Of a DNA stretch of 64,000 nucleotides, positions 21,509 through 32,013 are shown piece after piece. The notes under the pieces were generated by a model. The model made no database searches. It saw nothing but the letters and a program-made list of their open reading frames with translations, and was not told where the DNA came from. Source of the DNA: Leptodactylus fallax (Eukaryota; Chordata; Amphibia; Anura; Leptodactylidae); assembly GCA_947044405.1 (NCBI GenBank), contig CAMRHE010000021.1, positions 11,578,501 to 11,642,500 of the forward strand. The letters run 5' to 3'. The position numbers and the translations under genes are program-made. Every line of letters begins with the position of its first letter. The stretch's first letter is position 1.

Positions 21509-21841
21509 CTTACTTATAAATATACTCAGTTAGCCTCTAAAAGGTATCGCCTGATTTCTTCACTCTTCCATTGTAAATGATTTTCACACTCCAAAGAGAT
21601 ATAAATATTACTTATTTTTTGATAATTAAACATATTATAACATATTATGTTTTTCTTTTTTAATTATTTGATTGTATATGTTTTATTCTATTTTTTGTAC
21701 ATAATTATGAACAGCAGATCCCATAAGAAAACCTATTGATTTGACATCTACAATACTAGGGTAGATTGTTTTGGACATGCTTTGTGACATGCTTTGATGT
21801 AATTGTAAATGAAAAGGGGGTTTTTAATGGTGTAGTTTTAT

Positions 21842-22539
21842 CATACCTCCCAACCGTCCTGGACTCAGAGGGACAGTCCTGAATTCTGGGTCCTCGCCTG
21901 TTGTCCCGTTTGGCGGGAAGTATGTCCTGACTGCAACTGATCTGCATCTGGATACAATGGTGAACGAATAAACTGGTGAATGAAGCAGGAGCCATCTGCG
22001 GATGGCTCTTGCTTCACGACTATGCCCTGTGTGATCCGGCCCCCAGGGGCTGTAGGCACGATGTGGTGACATCACTCACATCGCACCTGCAGCTCCCTGA
22101 AGCCTAGAGCTGAGAGCAGAGACTTCAACAGAGCAGCAGGGGAGCGAGGAGAGGTGAGTATCAGGCTGGAGGAGGACATTAAACCGGGAGCAGCTGGAGG
22201 GGGACATTAAACTGTGGGGGTCACTGGAGGAGGACATTGAACATGGGGCAGCTGGAGGAGGACATTAAACTGGGGGCAGCTGGAGGGGGACATTAAGCTG
22301 GGGGCAGTTGGAGGGTACATTATACTGGAGAGGGACTTTATACTTTGGGAGCAATTGGAGGGGGACATTATAATGTGGGGGCATATAATGTTAGGGTGAC
22401 TGTAGGATCATTATTCCATGTGGGGGCACAAAGAGAAATGGATGGGAATGTGCAGAGACAACATAGATGTGGGTGGAGCTAAATTTGCCATGGCGCACAT
22501 TTTGTCCCTCTTTCAGTCTTTTGAAAGTTGGGAGGTATG
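21842..22539. mobile_element. hAT-like element with internal minisatellite
   Basis: The ends CATACCTCCCAAC and GTTGGGAGGTATG are perfect 13-bp inverted repeats. GTTTTAT flanks both sides exactly (21835-21841 and 22540-22546), a 7-bp duplication. The interior includes ~30-bp tandem units (22160-22385). 698 bp, no transposase. Short open frames on the minus strand (21756-22075) have no domain. Confidence 0.75.
22160..22390. repeat. Minisatellite, unit about 30 bp
   Basis: About seven degenerate units built on AGCTGGAGGAGGACATTAAA and CTGGGGGC, inside the hAT-like element. Confidence 0.85.
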
Positions 22540-22546
22540 GTTTTAT

Positions 22547-23300
22547 TACTGGTGTTTTGGCTCTATTAGACAACATAATATTGATGGCAATTATCGGGAA
22601 CAATTATATAAGAATAAGTTTTACAGATACTTACCCTGTCTAATCAAGCTGTTCCTTAGCCAACTGATGAGAATAAAAGATGCAGATTATTGGCACACAT
22701 TGCCCTGTGTGTTGTATCTGCTGCCGATAATCAATGCAGTCAAATGAGGGAGGAGGACCATTCCATGGGCATGTGTAATACACACAATGCAAACAAGCAC
22801 TGATTGGTGTGTTTGTCATCAACTGGTGCTTGTCCTGACCAAGATCAAGCAGTGAAATACAGCCCTTACCCTTCACTTTGATAACAGTCATATGCCTGCT
22901 GACCTGGCTCTCAATTTGCACATCTCAAGTGGGGAAAATAACAGGAAGTGTCAGTCTATTGTGAGAACCCAGTAAAAATGTGTAAAAAATGCTAAATTTC
23001 CAAATATTTAAATACAGTCACATGGAAAGTTAGGGAAAAATCTTCTAACCGTTGAAAGAAAATGTATTAACCAGTTATGGACACTGTGGGTTTTAGCTGC
23101 GTTTATGGTTGACATTTGTTTAATTACAACATGTCGCTGCAAAATTACTGACCCACGCTGTATGTGGCACCCATCTTAGGGAGATAATTTGTCTGCCCTG
23201 TAGTATTTGTTTTGGCCGATACAGTTAATTACCACAGTGGGACGTGGGAATCTATTTCTCCTTCCTGCCTCACCATTTTCCCTCATAAGCTACGGGCCAC
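22547..23300. other. No gene recognised
   Basis: Mixed-composition sequence. The open frame at 22418-22747 starts inside the hAT-like element and runs out of it, so it is not a gene. No domain was seen on either strand. Confidence 0.45.
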
Positions 23301-23645
23301 TTAAAGAGGACCTTTCACCACCTCAACCAAGTCCAGCTCTTTATCTCATTAAATAGTTGCTGCTCCACTGGTTTCCAAGAAATTGCTGTTAGTTGTGGTT
23401 CATCATATGCTATTTAGGCTCCGTACTGTCAGGTGGGCAGACAAGGTGTGTGATTCTGAGCTCTGACACTGTCCACCTCTGATTGTAGCTCTGAATCACA
23501 CCTCTTTTTGGTTCCTACCTGACACTGCCCACTTGACAGTACAGAGTCTAGGTAGCATATCAAGTACCAAAAAAATTGCAAAAGCGCTGAAATCAGAGGA
23601 ACTGTGCCCAGATGGTAAGAACTGGAGTTGGTGTAACTCTTTCTG
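23301..23645. mobile_element. T2-like MITE, degenerate right end
   Basis: It starts TTAAAGAGGACCTTTCACCA. Interior arms are inverted: ATGCTATTTAGGCTCCGTAC then TGTCAGGTGGGCAG on the left, against CTGCCCACTTGACAGTACAG then TCTAGGTAGCAT on the right. The outer right terminus has decayed. Confidence 0.6.
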
Positions 23646-24036
23646 GGGGAATGAAAAAAACATGTTTTTTCATTTTAAAATTTGTGCGGCATGAATACAA
23701 AATTATCTTTATTCTTTGGGTCAGTACAATTTATAACATTTTTATCGTTTTTTATTAGTGTTGTATGTTATATAGCACTTTAAACAAAAAATAAATAATA
23801 GGTCATGGTACGCTAACCTGCAACTTGTCATGACATTCTATTACATGACGGTGTGGGAAGGGGTTAACAAAAAATTTGATTTACACAATATTTTATGATC
23901 TGAGGATAGATTCCTTTTAACTCTTTTCCATGTTTAATAAGTAGACAGGAATATATCTTATATTATTTTAAATTTGTATTTTCATTATTTATATCAAGAA
24001 GTGATATATACTACCTTATAATAATAAAGTTCTCCA
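23646..24036. other. No gene recognised
   Basis: AT-rich sequence with TTTATCG and ATAATAGG phrases and no recognised structure. Confidence 0.5.
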
Positions 24037-24410
24037 TCAAGTCCAACCTATAAACCTACTATAATTATCCATAGGAAGACAAATAAACATTAGGGGAAAA
24101 AATTCCTTCCTTTCTTCAGTTATGGTAATTTGAGTATATCCTTGAATCAACATCCCATCCCAAAATACTAGTTCCCATAACAAATCCAACCCTCTCTTGT
24201 ACAAGTTGTCAGCCATCACATCATCCCGTGGCATTGAGTTCTATGGTTGTACTGTTCTTACTGCAGCCGCATCTATAACTATGGTAAAATCCTTTTTCCT
24301 CTAGAAGTAGAAGATGCCATCTTGTCATGGTTACAGGCTAAAGTTGAAAGAGATCACTAGAAAGATCTCTATACTGTCCATTGGTATATTTGTACATTGT
24401 AATTAAACTG
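24037..24410 (-). pseudogene. Non-LTR LINE relic (CR1-like RT C-terminal end)
   Basis: On the minus strand, phrases such as NYNVYKYTNGQYRDL, then HDKMASSTSRGKRI, then TVQPYNSMPRDDVMADNLYKRGLD follow the order of the C-terminal segment after the RT in CR1-like LINEs (a RGD..YKY..GQYRDL block, a TRGH..L.LEERRF block, then WNSLP...V.....FKRGLD). A tail resembling GGAAGGAATTTTTTCCCCTA, then TTGGACTTGATGGA, follows. Frames shift and stops occur. No intact domain remains. Confidence 0.5.
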
Positions 24411-24413
24411 CCC

Positions 24414-24780
24414 TTAAAGGGAGTCTATCACCTATGTCATGCATTTTAAATTAGTGGCATAGCAATATTGATGCTACAAATACAAGTTCAGACATACCTT
24501 TTTTTTTTTTTTAAATTCCGCCGCCTGCTTGCGTGTAATAACCATTTTTATGTTTATGCAAATGAGGCTTATGGAGCACAGGGAGCATTCACTTGCTTCC
24601 CGCAGCACAGCTGCATCATCACAAAGAACGCCCATCCATCACTGTAGTCCGGCACCCTCATCCTCTTCAGACCTGTTTGCCACAAAGCTGAGTTCTGAAA
24701 TCCCACGCATGCACAGTACGCTCCGCCACTTTGGGTCGCGGCCGAGCACACAGCGCATGCTCAGTACACTCACACACGTT
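24414..24780. mobile_element. T2-like MITE, left end only
   Basis: TTAAAGGGAGTCTATCACCT marks a T2-like terminus. No mirrored right end is visible, so the right boundary is a guess. The interior is GC-richer toward 24780. Confidence 0.35.
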
Positions 24781-24789
24781 GCTAAATAC

Positions 24790-25211
24790 ACAACCTTTTC
24801 AAAAAATAAATTTAGGTTGAACTAGTTATTCATCACTCAATATTTCATCTTGTTTTAATGTTGCTCACTGTTTCTAAATGATTTTCAGACACATCCATGA
24901 CTTGTATTGGGTGCTAAAAACTGTTACTAAATTTAGGTCAGCGTCTATTCTCTGGTTGCTCTTTCTGGTTGGGTTTTTAATAATTTGGTGTTTGCACCCT
25001 GGATAGATTGTTACTTTTTTACATCACAGAAGAACCTAACTATACCTGGCAAGCTTAAATATATTACCTATATTTGCTTTTTGTTTTCTGATTGTAGATT
25101 TTTTCATAGTCTTTCCTGTACTGGATTACATGGAGTAACCACATTAAATGAGCATCTACACTAGCAGCCACATGGCCACAGGAAACTAGAATATGGAGAT
25201 GGACTCAATAG
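24790..25211. other. No gene recognised
   Basis: AT-rich sequence without recognised features. Confidence 0.5.
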
Positions 25212-25412
25212 GGGAAATTTATCAGAACCTGTACTCCTGAATTCTAGTAGAAGATTATGGCTTTTTGAGCATTTTTGAACACAAAAAACTTGCATTGTGT
25301 GGTTAACCTGTCTAGCTGTCTAAACACCAGATTTATGAAATGCAGCTTTAAAAAAAAAAAACCCATAAACACAGACTCCAGCTGACTTTAAAAATTTCCC
25401 TGCTGATAAATT
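25212..25412. mobile_element. Foldback MITE-like repeat
   Basis: GGGGAAATTTATCAG at the left is mirrored by CTGATAAATTTCCTCC at the right over ~200 bp. The inner arms are weakly paired. Confidence 0.45.
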
Positions 25413-25719
25413 TCCTCCATTGACTTCTATGGGATAATGTTCTGGTTATGCTCTGTGAACTGTGACCATTCTCTATTACGTACTCTATTAAAAATGGTTT
25501 GATCCTATATTAAAGATGTTACTTTCACTGTAATCTTACTTGTGGTGATAATGAGATGACTGCTGAGAAGTGATCTGTAGAAGTGAAAGTGTCAGCCTTT
25601 TGTGAAGCTTAGTGGTAAATGATAAACTTGTAATATTTTAGAATTTAGTTAAATATAGATAAGGAAAAAAATTAAGAAGCCACCAGAAATGAAAGCAAAA
25701 TATTTAACATTAAAAAACT

Positions 25720-25987
25720 TGGCTTAGGCTATAGCCCCATGTAGCGGGCTGCAGCAAAAAAGCGCTGCGGGAGAAACCGAGATGGAAACGCATCACAGAT
25801 TTTCCCGTAGTGCTTTTCCGTAGGTATAATTGACATGTTATGATTTCCAAAAACGCAATGGTTTTGGAAATCGCAGTATTTCCATATTTTTCTGCAATGT
25901 GTGGATGGGATTTGCAGGGACTGTAAAATGCATTGTTTCCGCCACGGCCAAACCGCGGAGTTTACACCACGTGGGGCTTCAGCCTTA
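25720..25987. mobile_element. Harbinger-type MITE (GGCTAAGGCCCCAC class)
   Basis: GGCTTAGGCTATAGCCCCAT on the left and CACGTGGGGCTTCAGCCTTA on the right are imperfect inverted ends. The interior (AAACGCAATGGTTTTGGAAA, TGTGTGGATGGGATTTGCAG) recurs at 43579-43734 and 60261-60646. Confidence 0.6.
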
Positions 25988-27666
25988 AACACTATGTAAT
26001 TTTCTGTCAATACAAGACTAATCTAAAGAATATACATAAGTAGGGTTTTGAATAAATGAATAAAACTCGTGAAAGTTTAAATCACATTATATAGTAAGAA
26101 TTTACCACCAATGATTGGGCTATAATTTAGAATTATTTTGTTATTTTCCTTGAGTTTTTTAAGAACACATTTAACTTGCAATATGTAAAACCAATATACA
26201 CACATATACAGTAACATATTACTGAATTTCTAATGTGATCTGCTACAGAGGCATACAAAGGCATTAAAGGGCCCATTTGCTCAAACAGTATGTAGCCAGT
26301 ATGCTCTCAGAAGCCTTTGTAAATGAAATATCTTAACTGCTTACTACTGATGATCACAGAGGAAAGAAACTAAGAAAGTAGCCAGCTCAATGAAGTAATA
26401 TCAAGACATGGGTCTATCCACCACCATTAAGCTAAGGCATCCCAGATGCCTAGGTTCTTTCAAAATGCAGCTCCTACTCACCTTGGATGTCAACATTTTT
26501 TATCATTTACACCTAAAGTTATTGTCATGACTTTTTACAAAGAACATTTACAAGATAACCTTTGTAAAATGATGCAGTCTGGTACTATTGTGGCACCTCT
26601 ACAGAAAGATTGGAGGATACTTTATAACTTCCACATTTTAGCCAATGATATACCATATGCCTACATTTTAGAATTAGTTTCATGTGATTTTATTTTTCTT
26701 GTTCTTTTTTTGTATTGTATTGTTATTCATGAAAAGAAAGCATCTCCTACATCTTTGTAAACCAACCTGGAAAGAATTATCCTTGACATCTGTGTATGAC
26801 ATTTTTTGGGGGGCACGTACCTAATCACACTGATGCGCCTTTCTACAAGACATGGAACTTAACAGCTTAAGCACTTGAGTTATGGGTTGTTGCCGAGCTC
26901 CTTATAAATTGGAAATCTAACGTTCAATAATTGATAACATCTTTCATCTGTTCAGCCATCGTAAATCTGCAATATTGACACAACAAAGCAGATCAGTCAT
27001 CCAACATGTGCAAAAATGCAACATATAACACAAAACTATGCAGTTTCATTTCAAGTGTTTAAAAAGTAATCATCTATTGTCACTTGTAGAACACCTCTAA
27101 ATCCATGGTATTGGCCTGCCGCAAGTGTGAATGGCAATTTATTATACCACAAGTGTATTACTGACTCATGGTGACTCTCACAATGCATAATTTAGTACAA
27201 AATTGCCTTTACTTTGAGGGCAGTAGATTGATATTAGCACTTTCTCATGTCATCCGACCCTGATTTAATTTTATATTAACGTTAAAACACAGAAAGAATG
27301 TAGTAAGGGTGACAAAAATACAATTGATCTGCACTGCTCCAAAATTTCCATCAATACTTACCAATGACATAAATGATTTCTATTTCAAATAGACTGCTAT
27401 ATAAAGAAGCATAAATTGCAAAAAGCCATGGATGTGTTGTGATGGAAGCTATTACAAAGATGAATTACTGTACTTGCATTGAAGGGAGTTCCCTTAAATG
27501 TACAATGAAAAGAAAAAATTCTAGAGATATAATTAAAGTGATGAATAAATTTTGCAATGCAAAATACTATAGATACTGTTTATAAACAATAAATTGGAAA
27601 AAATATATATGTGCTAAAAGTACATTCAGACAGTACAGTTGTGCACTGAAAACCACATCAAAAATG
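25988..27666. other. No gene recognised
   Basis: AT-rich sequence. The 104-codon frame at 26446-26760 shows no domain or conserved motif and has a composition like its surroundings. Confidence 0.5.
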
Positions 27667-27682
27667 AATAGCATGCATTTTT
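27667..27682. repeat. 16-bp target-site duplication, left copy
   Basis: AATAGCATGCATTTTT recurs exactly at 28261-28276, bracketing the L1-like insertion. Confidence 0.9.
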
Positions 27683-28260
27683 TGTAAAATAATGTTTTAT
27701 TGGTTTTTCAAAACAACACAAATAAATATACAGCATTGAGAGCAATGAACATAGCAACAATGTCACATAGTACTTAGAGATAACTTCAAAGTAAGTAGCT
27801 AAGAATAAACAGGGGGATGGAACGTAGGGGGGAGACATGGACTGCTAGGAGAGAGGGTCTAAGGGTCTCAGAGGAGAACATATTTAATCGGGGGGTTCCC
27901 ACAGGTGCGTCCAGACAGAATCATTAGAGAAAGAGTACCATGGCGCCCACATAGAGCTGAACTTCTAGTGAGTGCGAAGTGGGAAAGTTCCTCCATACTG
28001 GCTACTTGAGAAACTGTTTTTAGGAAGTGGGACAGTGTAGGGGGAGATTCGGATGCCCAGTATAAAGGGATCAAAGATTTGGTGGTAGACACAAGTTGTT
28101 GCCAGGGAAATGGTGGGCCACAGATTCACAAATATGCCTATGGTGGTCAGGGGTATGGAGAGATCACACACTTTGTTCAGAACCCATTGAATTTCCGGCC
28201 AGTAGGGGGATATCTTCTCGCATTCCCACCAAATATGCAGATAGGAGCCTGGGGCCTTAT
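27683..28260 (-). pseudogene. 5'-truncated L1/Tx1-type LINE insertion
   Basis: The minus strand from 28260 reads into an ORF2 C-terminal frame: ACYYKAPGSYLHIWWECEKI, then PYWPEIQWVLNKVCD and IPLTTIGIFVNLWP. The layout with a Cys/His region followed by HIWWECEKIxPYW is typical of the L1/Tx1 C-terminus. The 3' UTR ends CCAATAAAACATTATTTTAC at 27683 without a long poly-A. Exact 16-bp duplications flank it, so the boundaries are firm. Truncation occurred at integration, and no RT domain is present. Confidence 0.8.
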
Positions 28261-28276
28261 AATAGCATGCATTTTT

Positions 28277-28537
28277 GGTGCAGTTATGACTTTTACAGGT
28301 GAAACTCATTTAATTTTCATGTTTTGCCAGCAAAAACTTGAAATGCATACATTTTTCAATACAGTTTTTGATGCAGTTTAAACTGCACTGTAGGCTAGAG
28401 CTCCTCAATAACACTTGGCTGCATTAAAGTCATGGCAGTGTTTCCCTATCAGAACAAAATGGCTGTGCATGACCTTGCTGCCATTTTAAAACATATAATA
28501 CAGCCATGTCTCCCTCAACCACTGAAACAATTTCTAA
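28277..28537. other. No gene recognised
   Basis: Sequence between the LINE insertion and a MITE. The frame at 28079-28381 begins inside the antisense LINE and is not a gene. Confidence 0.5.
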
Positions 28538-28726
28538 GGCTGTGTTCACATCTGTGCTGCTGCAGATTCACTAAAAAGAAGCAAAGAAAGCAGCGCAGCA
28601 TGAAACACTGTTTTTTCTGGTGTTGTACTACATGACAGAAACTCAAAAGATGCCATTATAGTCCTTTTTTTTGTTCCTTTGACAAAATATAAAAACAGAA
28701 TACCTAATGCAGATGTGAATGCAGCC
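28538..28726. mobile_element. Short Harbinger-like MITE
   Basis: GGCTGTGTTCACATCTG at the left and CAGATGTGAATGCAGCC at the right are inverted with two mismatches. The TGTTCACAYCTG core also marks the MITEs at 29946 and 53170. The target duplication is uncertain. Confidence 0.6.
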
Positions 28727-28739
28727 AACTAATACATTT

Positions 28740-29245
28740 TATCCCCCACATATAGCATTTACAGTCAAACTCCCACCCCTCACACATATGACCTATAAAT
28801 AAGCCCCCTATAACCCACATATAGAGTTTAAGTTAAGCCACTGTCCCCACAAGAATAGATTTTTAAAGCCTCAAGACTCCCCACAACACACAAAGTATTT
28901 ACAATATACTGTATACTCTCCTTCACAAAATCTATTTATAAGGATTTCCCTTATATATAGCATTTGTAGTCAAGTGCCCCTTCCTCCATGAAAAGATCTA
29001 TAAATAATCCCCTCCCCCACATATAGCCTTTACAGTAGTGCTCCTTTTCTATATACAGCCAATACAGTAATGCCTTTCTCCAAATATAGTCTCTACAGTA
29101 ATGTCCCCTCCCCCACAAACAATCTATACAGTAGTGCTCCCACACATAGCCTATACAATAATGTCCCCTTCCCCACACACAGTTTATACAATAATGTTCC
29201 ATCCCCCCCCCCCCCCCCCCCCCCCACACACACACACCCTGGAGG
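28740..29245. repeat. Diverged minisatellite, then C-run and CA repeat
   Basis: Imperfect ~30-bp units with CCCCCACATATAGC and TATACAGTAATGTCCCC phrases run from 28740 to ~29200. They are followed by a run of about 22 C (about 29204-29225) and CACACACACACAC. The long glycine-rich or proline-rich frames here (28951-29313) are products of the repeats. Confidence 0.7.
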
Positions 29246-29519
29246 ACAATTCCAGGGATAGAGGCATTAGTCCCTATACTGCCCCTCAATATCTATCCCT
29301 GTTTCCCATGTAAATGACTACCCCCTTACAAGGACAGTACCCAACTGTTATGGTTCAGTTTGGTACTGCCATTGTAAGGGTACTGCCCTTATTTTGATTT
29401 TCAACTTATATTTCTTATATGTTACATTGCTGATATGAGGTTTGGATTGAAAGCTGACAGAAAAAAAAAGCATTTCCAGATAGTTGTGATCAATGATTCT
29501 TGCTTGAGCTGGTCATGAT

Positions 29520-30300
29520 TTTTATATCATATACTCCAAGGTTCCGTCCTGGGTCTGCTATTACTCCACTTATTTATTAATGCTACAGAAAATTGGATTA
29601 TAATTAATATAATGCCAAGCTATGTAGCACAGTGCAGACTACAGTATGTTAAATGTGCATACTTTACAAGCCACTTGTAGAAAAAGATCTGGGTGTACTT
29701 GAAGACTATACATTAAAAAACAGCATGCAATGTCAATCAGCTGTTTCTAAGGCGAGCAGGATATTGTTGTGTATTAACAGAGGCATGGATTAGCAAGACA
29801 AATACATAATATTATCGCTCTACAAATCATTAGTGCAGCCATATCTATAATATCTAGCATAGTTTTGAGCAAAGTTCATAGAAATAATGCCCTTCACTGG
29901 AGCTCAAAAAGGTTCCAAAGAACAGCAACTAATTAAAAAACAGAAGGTTCACACCTGCAACGGGTGTGTGTTTTTCTGACCCATTGGAGAACAACGAACA
30001 AAAAATACATAGCAAACACATACAGGGCCCGACGGACCCCATTGACTATAATGAGGTCTGTCAGGTATCCATTGTTTTTAACTGAAATGCATGCAGTCGT
30101 ACATGCTGGACTTTTTTGTCTGGCAATTTCAGGCAAGAGACTCCAACACAGATGTGAACATGACCTAATGGGTATGAGAAATCCTATGGCTTTGCTTCTT
30201 CACTATAAGCACTGTGAATTTGTCAAATAGATTACCTCAGGAACTGTTCATAGTAGTTACAGTTAAAAAAAACTTCAAAAAGGTTTAGGACAGAATAACT
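29520..30300 (+). pseudogene. Non-LTR LINE relic (CR1-like), split by a MITE
   Basis: On the plus strand, GSVLGLLLLHLFIN (about 29540-29585) corresponds to the RT block GSVLGPLLFNLFIN. KDLGVLEDYTLKNSMQCQSA, then VSKASRILLCINRG (about 29685-29785) and YKSLVQPYL (about 29820-29850) follow in the usual order of the post-RT region. After the MITE at 29946-30165, TVNLSNRLPQELFIVVTVKK then NFKKV (about 30205-30280) matches the terminal W/LP...V..FK block. Many stops and frameshifts. This is the same family style as 24037-24410. Confidence 0.6.
29946..30165. mobile_element. Harbinger-like MITE inside LINE relic
   Basis: GGTTCACACCTGCAAC at the left and ACAGATGTGAACATGACC at the right are imperfect inverted ends. 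The interior includes GGGCCCGACGGACCCCATTG. It interrupts the LINE relic's C-terminal region. Confidence 0.5.
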
Positions 30301-30673
30301 AACAATTATGTAAATATATAGAGTTTGTGTTTCCCACAAACATTCTCTTCATCCATGTCCTCTCTCTTCTCTTGGTTAAACTTTATGAACATTCCTCTTT
30401 ATTCAACAAAGCTCTGTATTTAGCTATCTCTGTCACTCCAATAATCCGATAAACTTTCAATGGAATAGCAGTGGGCATGTGCAATTGCTTCTCCAAGTAG
30501 TGGGTTCAAGTAGTGGGTCCGCCAGTGATCAGACACTTATCACCTATCCTGTGAATAGTTGTTAAGTGTCAACTTTGAGAAAACCCCTCTAACCACTTCT
30601 TCTTCTGTAATATTATTAGCTGAACCATGGCATTAAGTGTCAGCTGTAATGTAAAATTGGTATAGATAAAAAG
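30301..30673. other. No gene; T2-like MITE end near 30590
   Basis: CACCTATCCTGTGAATAGTT and GAGAAAACCCCTCTAA resemble the right half of a dispersed T2-like MITE whose better copies end at 1276 and 37855. No coding signal. Confidence 0.4.
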
Positions 30674-30675
30674 TA

Positions 30676-31792
30676 CAGTTGTGCTAAAAAGTTTACGTAC
30701 CCTGGCAGATTTTTAGTTTTTTGGCCTTTTTTCAGAGAATATGAATGATAACACAAAAACTTTTTCTCCACTCATGGTTAGTGCTTGGTTGAAGCCATTT
30801 ATTGTCAAACTTCTGTGTTTTCTCTTTTTATATCATAATGACAACCAAAAACATCAAAATGACCCTGTTCAAGAGTTCACATATCCTGGTGATTTTGGCC
30901 TGATAACATGGCCAGAAGTTGACACAAAGGGGTTTGAATGGCTACGAAAGGTAACATCCTCACCTGTGACCTGTTTGCTTGTAATGAGTGTGTGTGCATA
31001 AAAGCTGAGTGAGTTTCTGGGATCCAGACAGACTGTTACATCTTTCCTCCAGCCACTGACATTTCTGGATTGTGAGTCATGGGGAAAGCAAAAGAATTGT
31101 CCACAGATCTACAGGAAAAGGTAGTTGAACTGTATAAAACAGGAAAGGGATACAAATAGATATCCAAGGAATTGATAATGCCAGTCAGCAGTGTTCAAAC
31201 TGTGATTAACAAATGGAAATTCAGGGGCTCTGTAAAAACCAAACCATGGTCAGGAAGACCAACCAAAATTTCAGCCACAACTGCCCGGAAGATTTTTCAG
31301 AATACAAAGAAAAACCCACACAAAACATCAGCTGAAATACAGGACTCTCTGAAAACTATCGGTGTGGCTGTTTCAAGATGCACAATAAGGAGACACTTGA
31401 AGAAAAATGGGCTGTATAGTCGAGTTGCCAGAAGAAATCCATTACTGCCCAAATGCCACAAAGAATCTCGCCTTCGATACGCCAAACAGCACAGAGACAA
31501 GTCTCAAAACTTCTGGAACAATGTAATTTGGAGTGATGAGACAAAAATCGAACTTTTTGGCCACAACCATAAACGTTACATTTGGAGAGGTGTCAACAAG
31601 GCCTATGGTGAAAGGAACACCTTTACTTTTGTAAAGCACAAAGGTGGATCACTGATGATGTGGGGATGTGTGAGCTTCAAAGGCACAAGAAACTTGGTCA
31701 AAGTTGAAGGAAAGATGAATGCAGCATGTTATCAGCAAATACTGGAGGCAAATTTGCACTCATCAGCCAGAAAGCTGCACATGGGACGTACA
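30676..31792 (+). mobile_element. Tc1-E, 3'-truncated
   Basis: The left end CAGTTGTGCTAAAAAGTTTA follows TA (30674-30675). The inner repeat copy (AAGAGTTCACATATCCTGGT, about 30871) and the leader are present. No matching right inverted repeat is found before 32000. The sequence leaves the family at about 31790, inside the transposase, so the 3' third is lost. Confidence 0.85.
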
Positions 31793-31849
31793 CAACGTAT
31801 TTTGAAGCCAGAGCTTGCTCCTTTCTCAAGTGTAAAATTTGGTGTATAG
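31079..31849 (+). pseudogene. Tc1 transposase, one stop and 3' truncation
   Basis: ATG at 31079 (MGKAKELSTDLQEKVVELYK) opens the frame. TAG at 31157-31159 interrupts the helix-turn-helix (GYK-stop-ISKELIMPVSS) where Lys (AAG) is expected. The same frame then stays open through SGRPTKISA, RVARRNPLLPK, the first catalytic aspartate ([13 protein letters not shown]) and HKGGSLMMWGCV to HMGRT at about 31788. Codons after that (31790-31849) are unrelated sequence up to a chance stop. The second aspartate and the glutamate of the DDE triad are missing. This Tc1 type is shared among fish, lampreys and frogs from memory, which fits horizontal spread. Confidence 0.88.
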
Positions 31850-32013
31850 CATATAATAGAACAGATCAAGCTTAAATAGTAAAGACAAGAGAAGAACCTC
31901 CCATAAGGAGTGGTCTGTATTCATAGTGTCAACAACTTGATAAACAAATAAAAATATAAATTGCGGCAATCCAATCAACATAGCAAGTATATCTTATTAT
32001 AGTGAATAAACAA
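31850..32013. other. No gene recognised
   Basis: AT-rich spacer between the truncated Tc1-E and the foldback. Confidence 0.5.

Larger units (their letters stand above)
20063..21568 (+). mobile_element. Penelope-like element with inverted terminal repeats
   Basis: An insertion of ~1.5 kb whose ends are inverted repeats of nearly 300 bp (20102-20400 against 21272-21568), so similar that the arms read almost identically. The left arm carries an extra 40-bp tail (20063-20101) not present on the right. Between them lies one open frame ending in a GIY-YIG nuclease. A perfect 14-bp direct duplication flanks the whole unit. PLE terminal repeats are known in direct and inverted arrangements; the inverted form here is seen directly. 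A ~40-bp segment (ATTCATGCCAGCTTC...) is duplicated at 21180-21215 and 21232-21268, next to the stop codon. Confidence 0.88.

Noticed and set aside
22418..22747. 109-codon open frame
   Set aside because: It begins inside a hAT-like element and crosses its right terminus and target duplication.
28951..29313. Glycine-rich and proline-rich frames
   Set aside because: Products of tandem repeats and a poly-C run.
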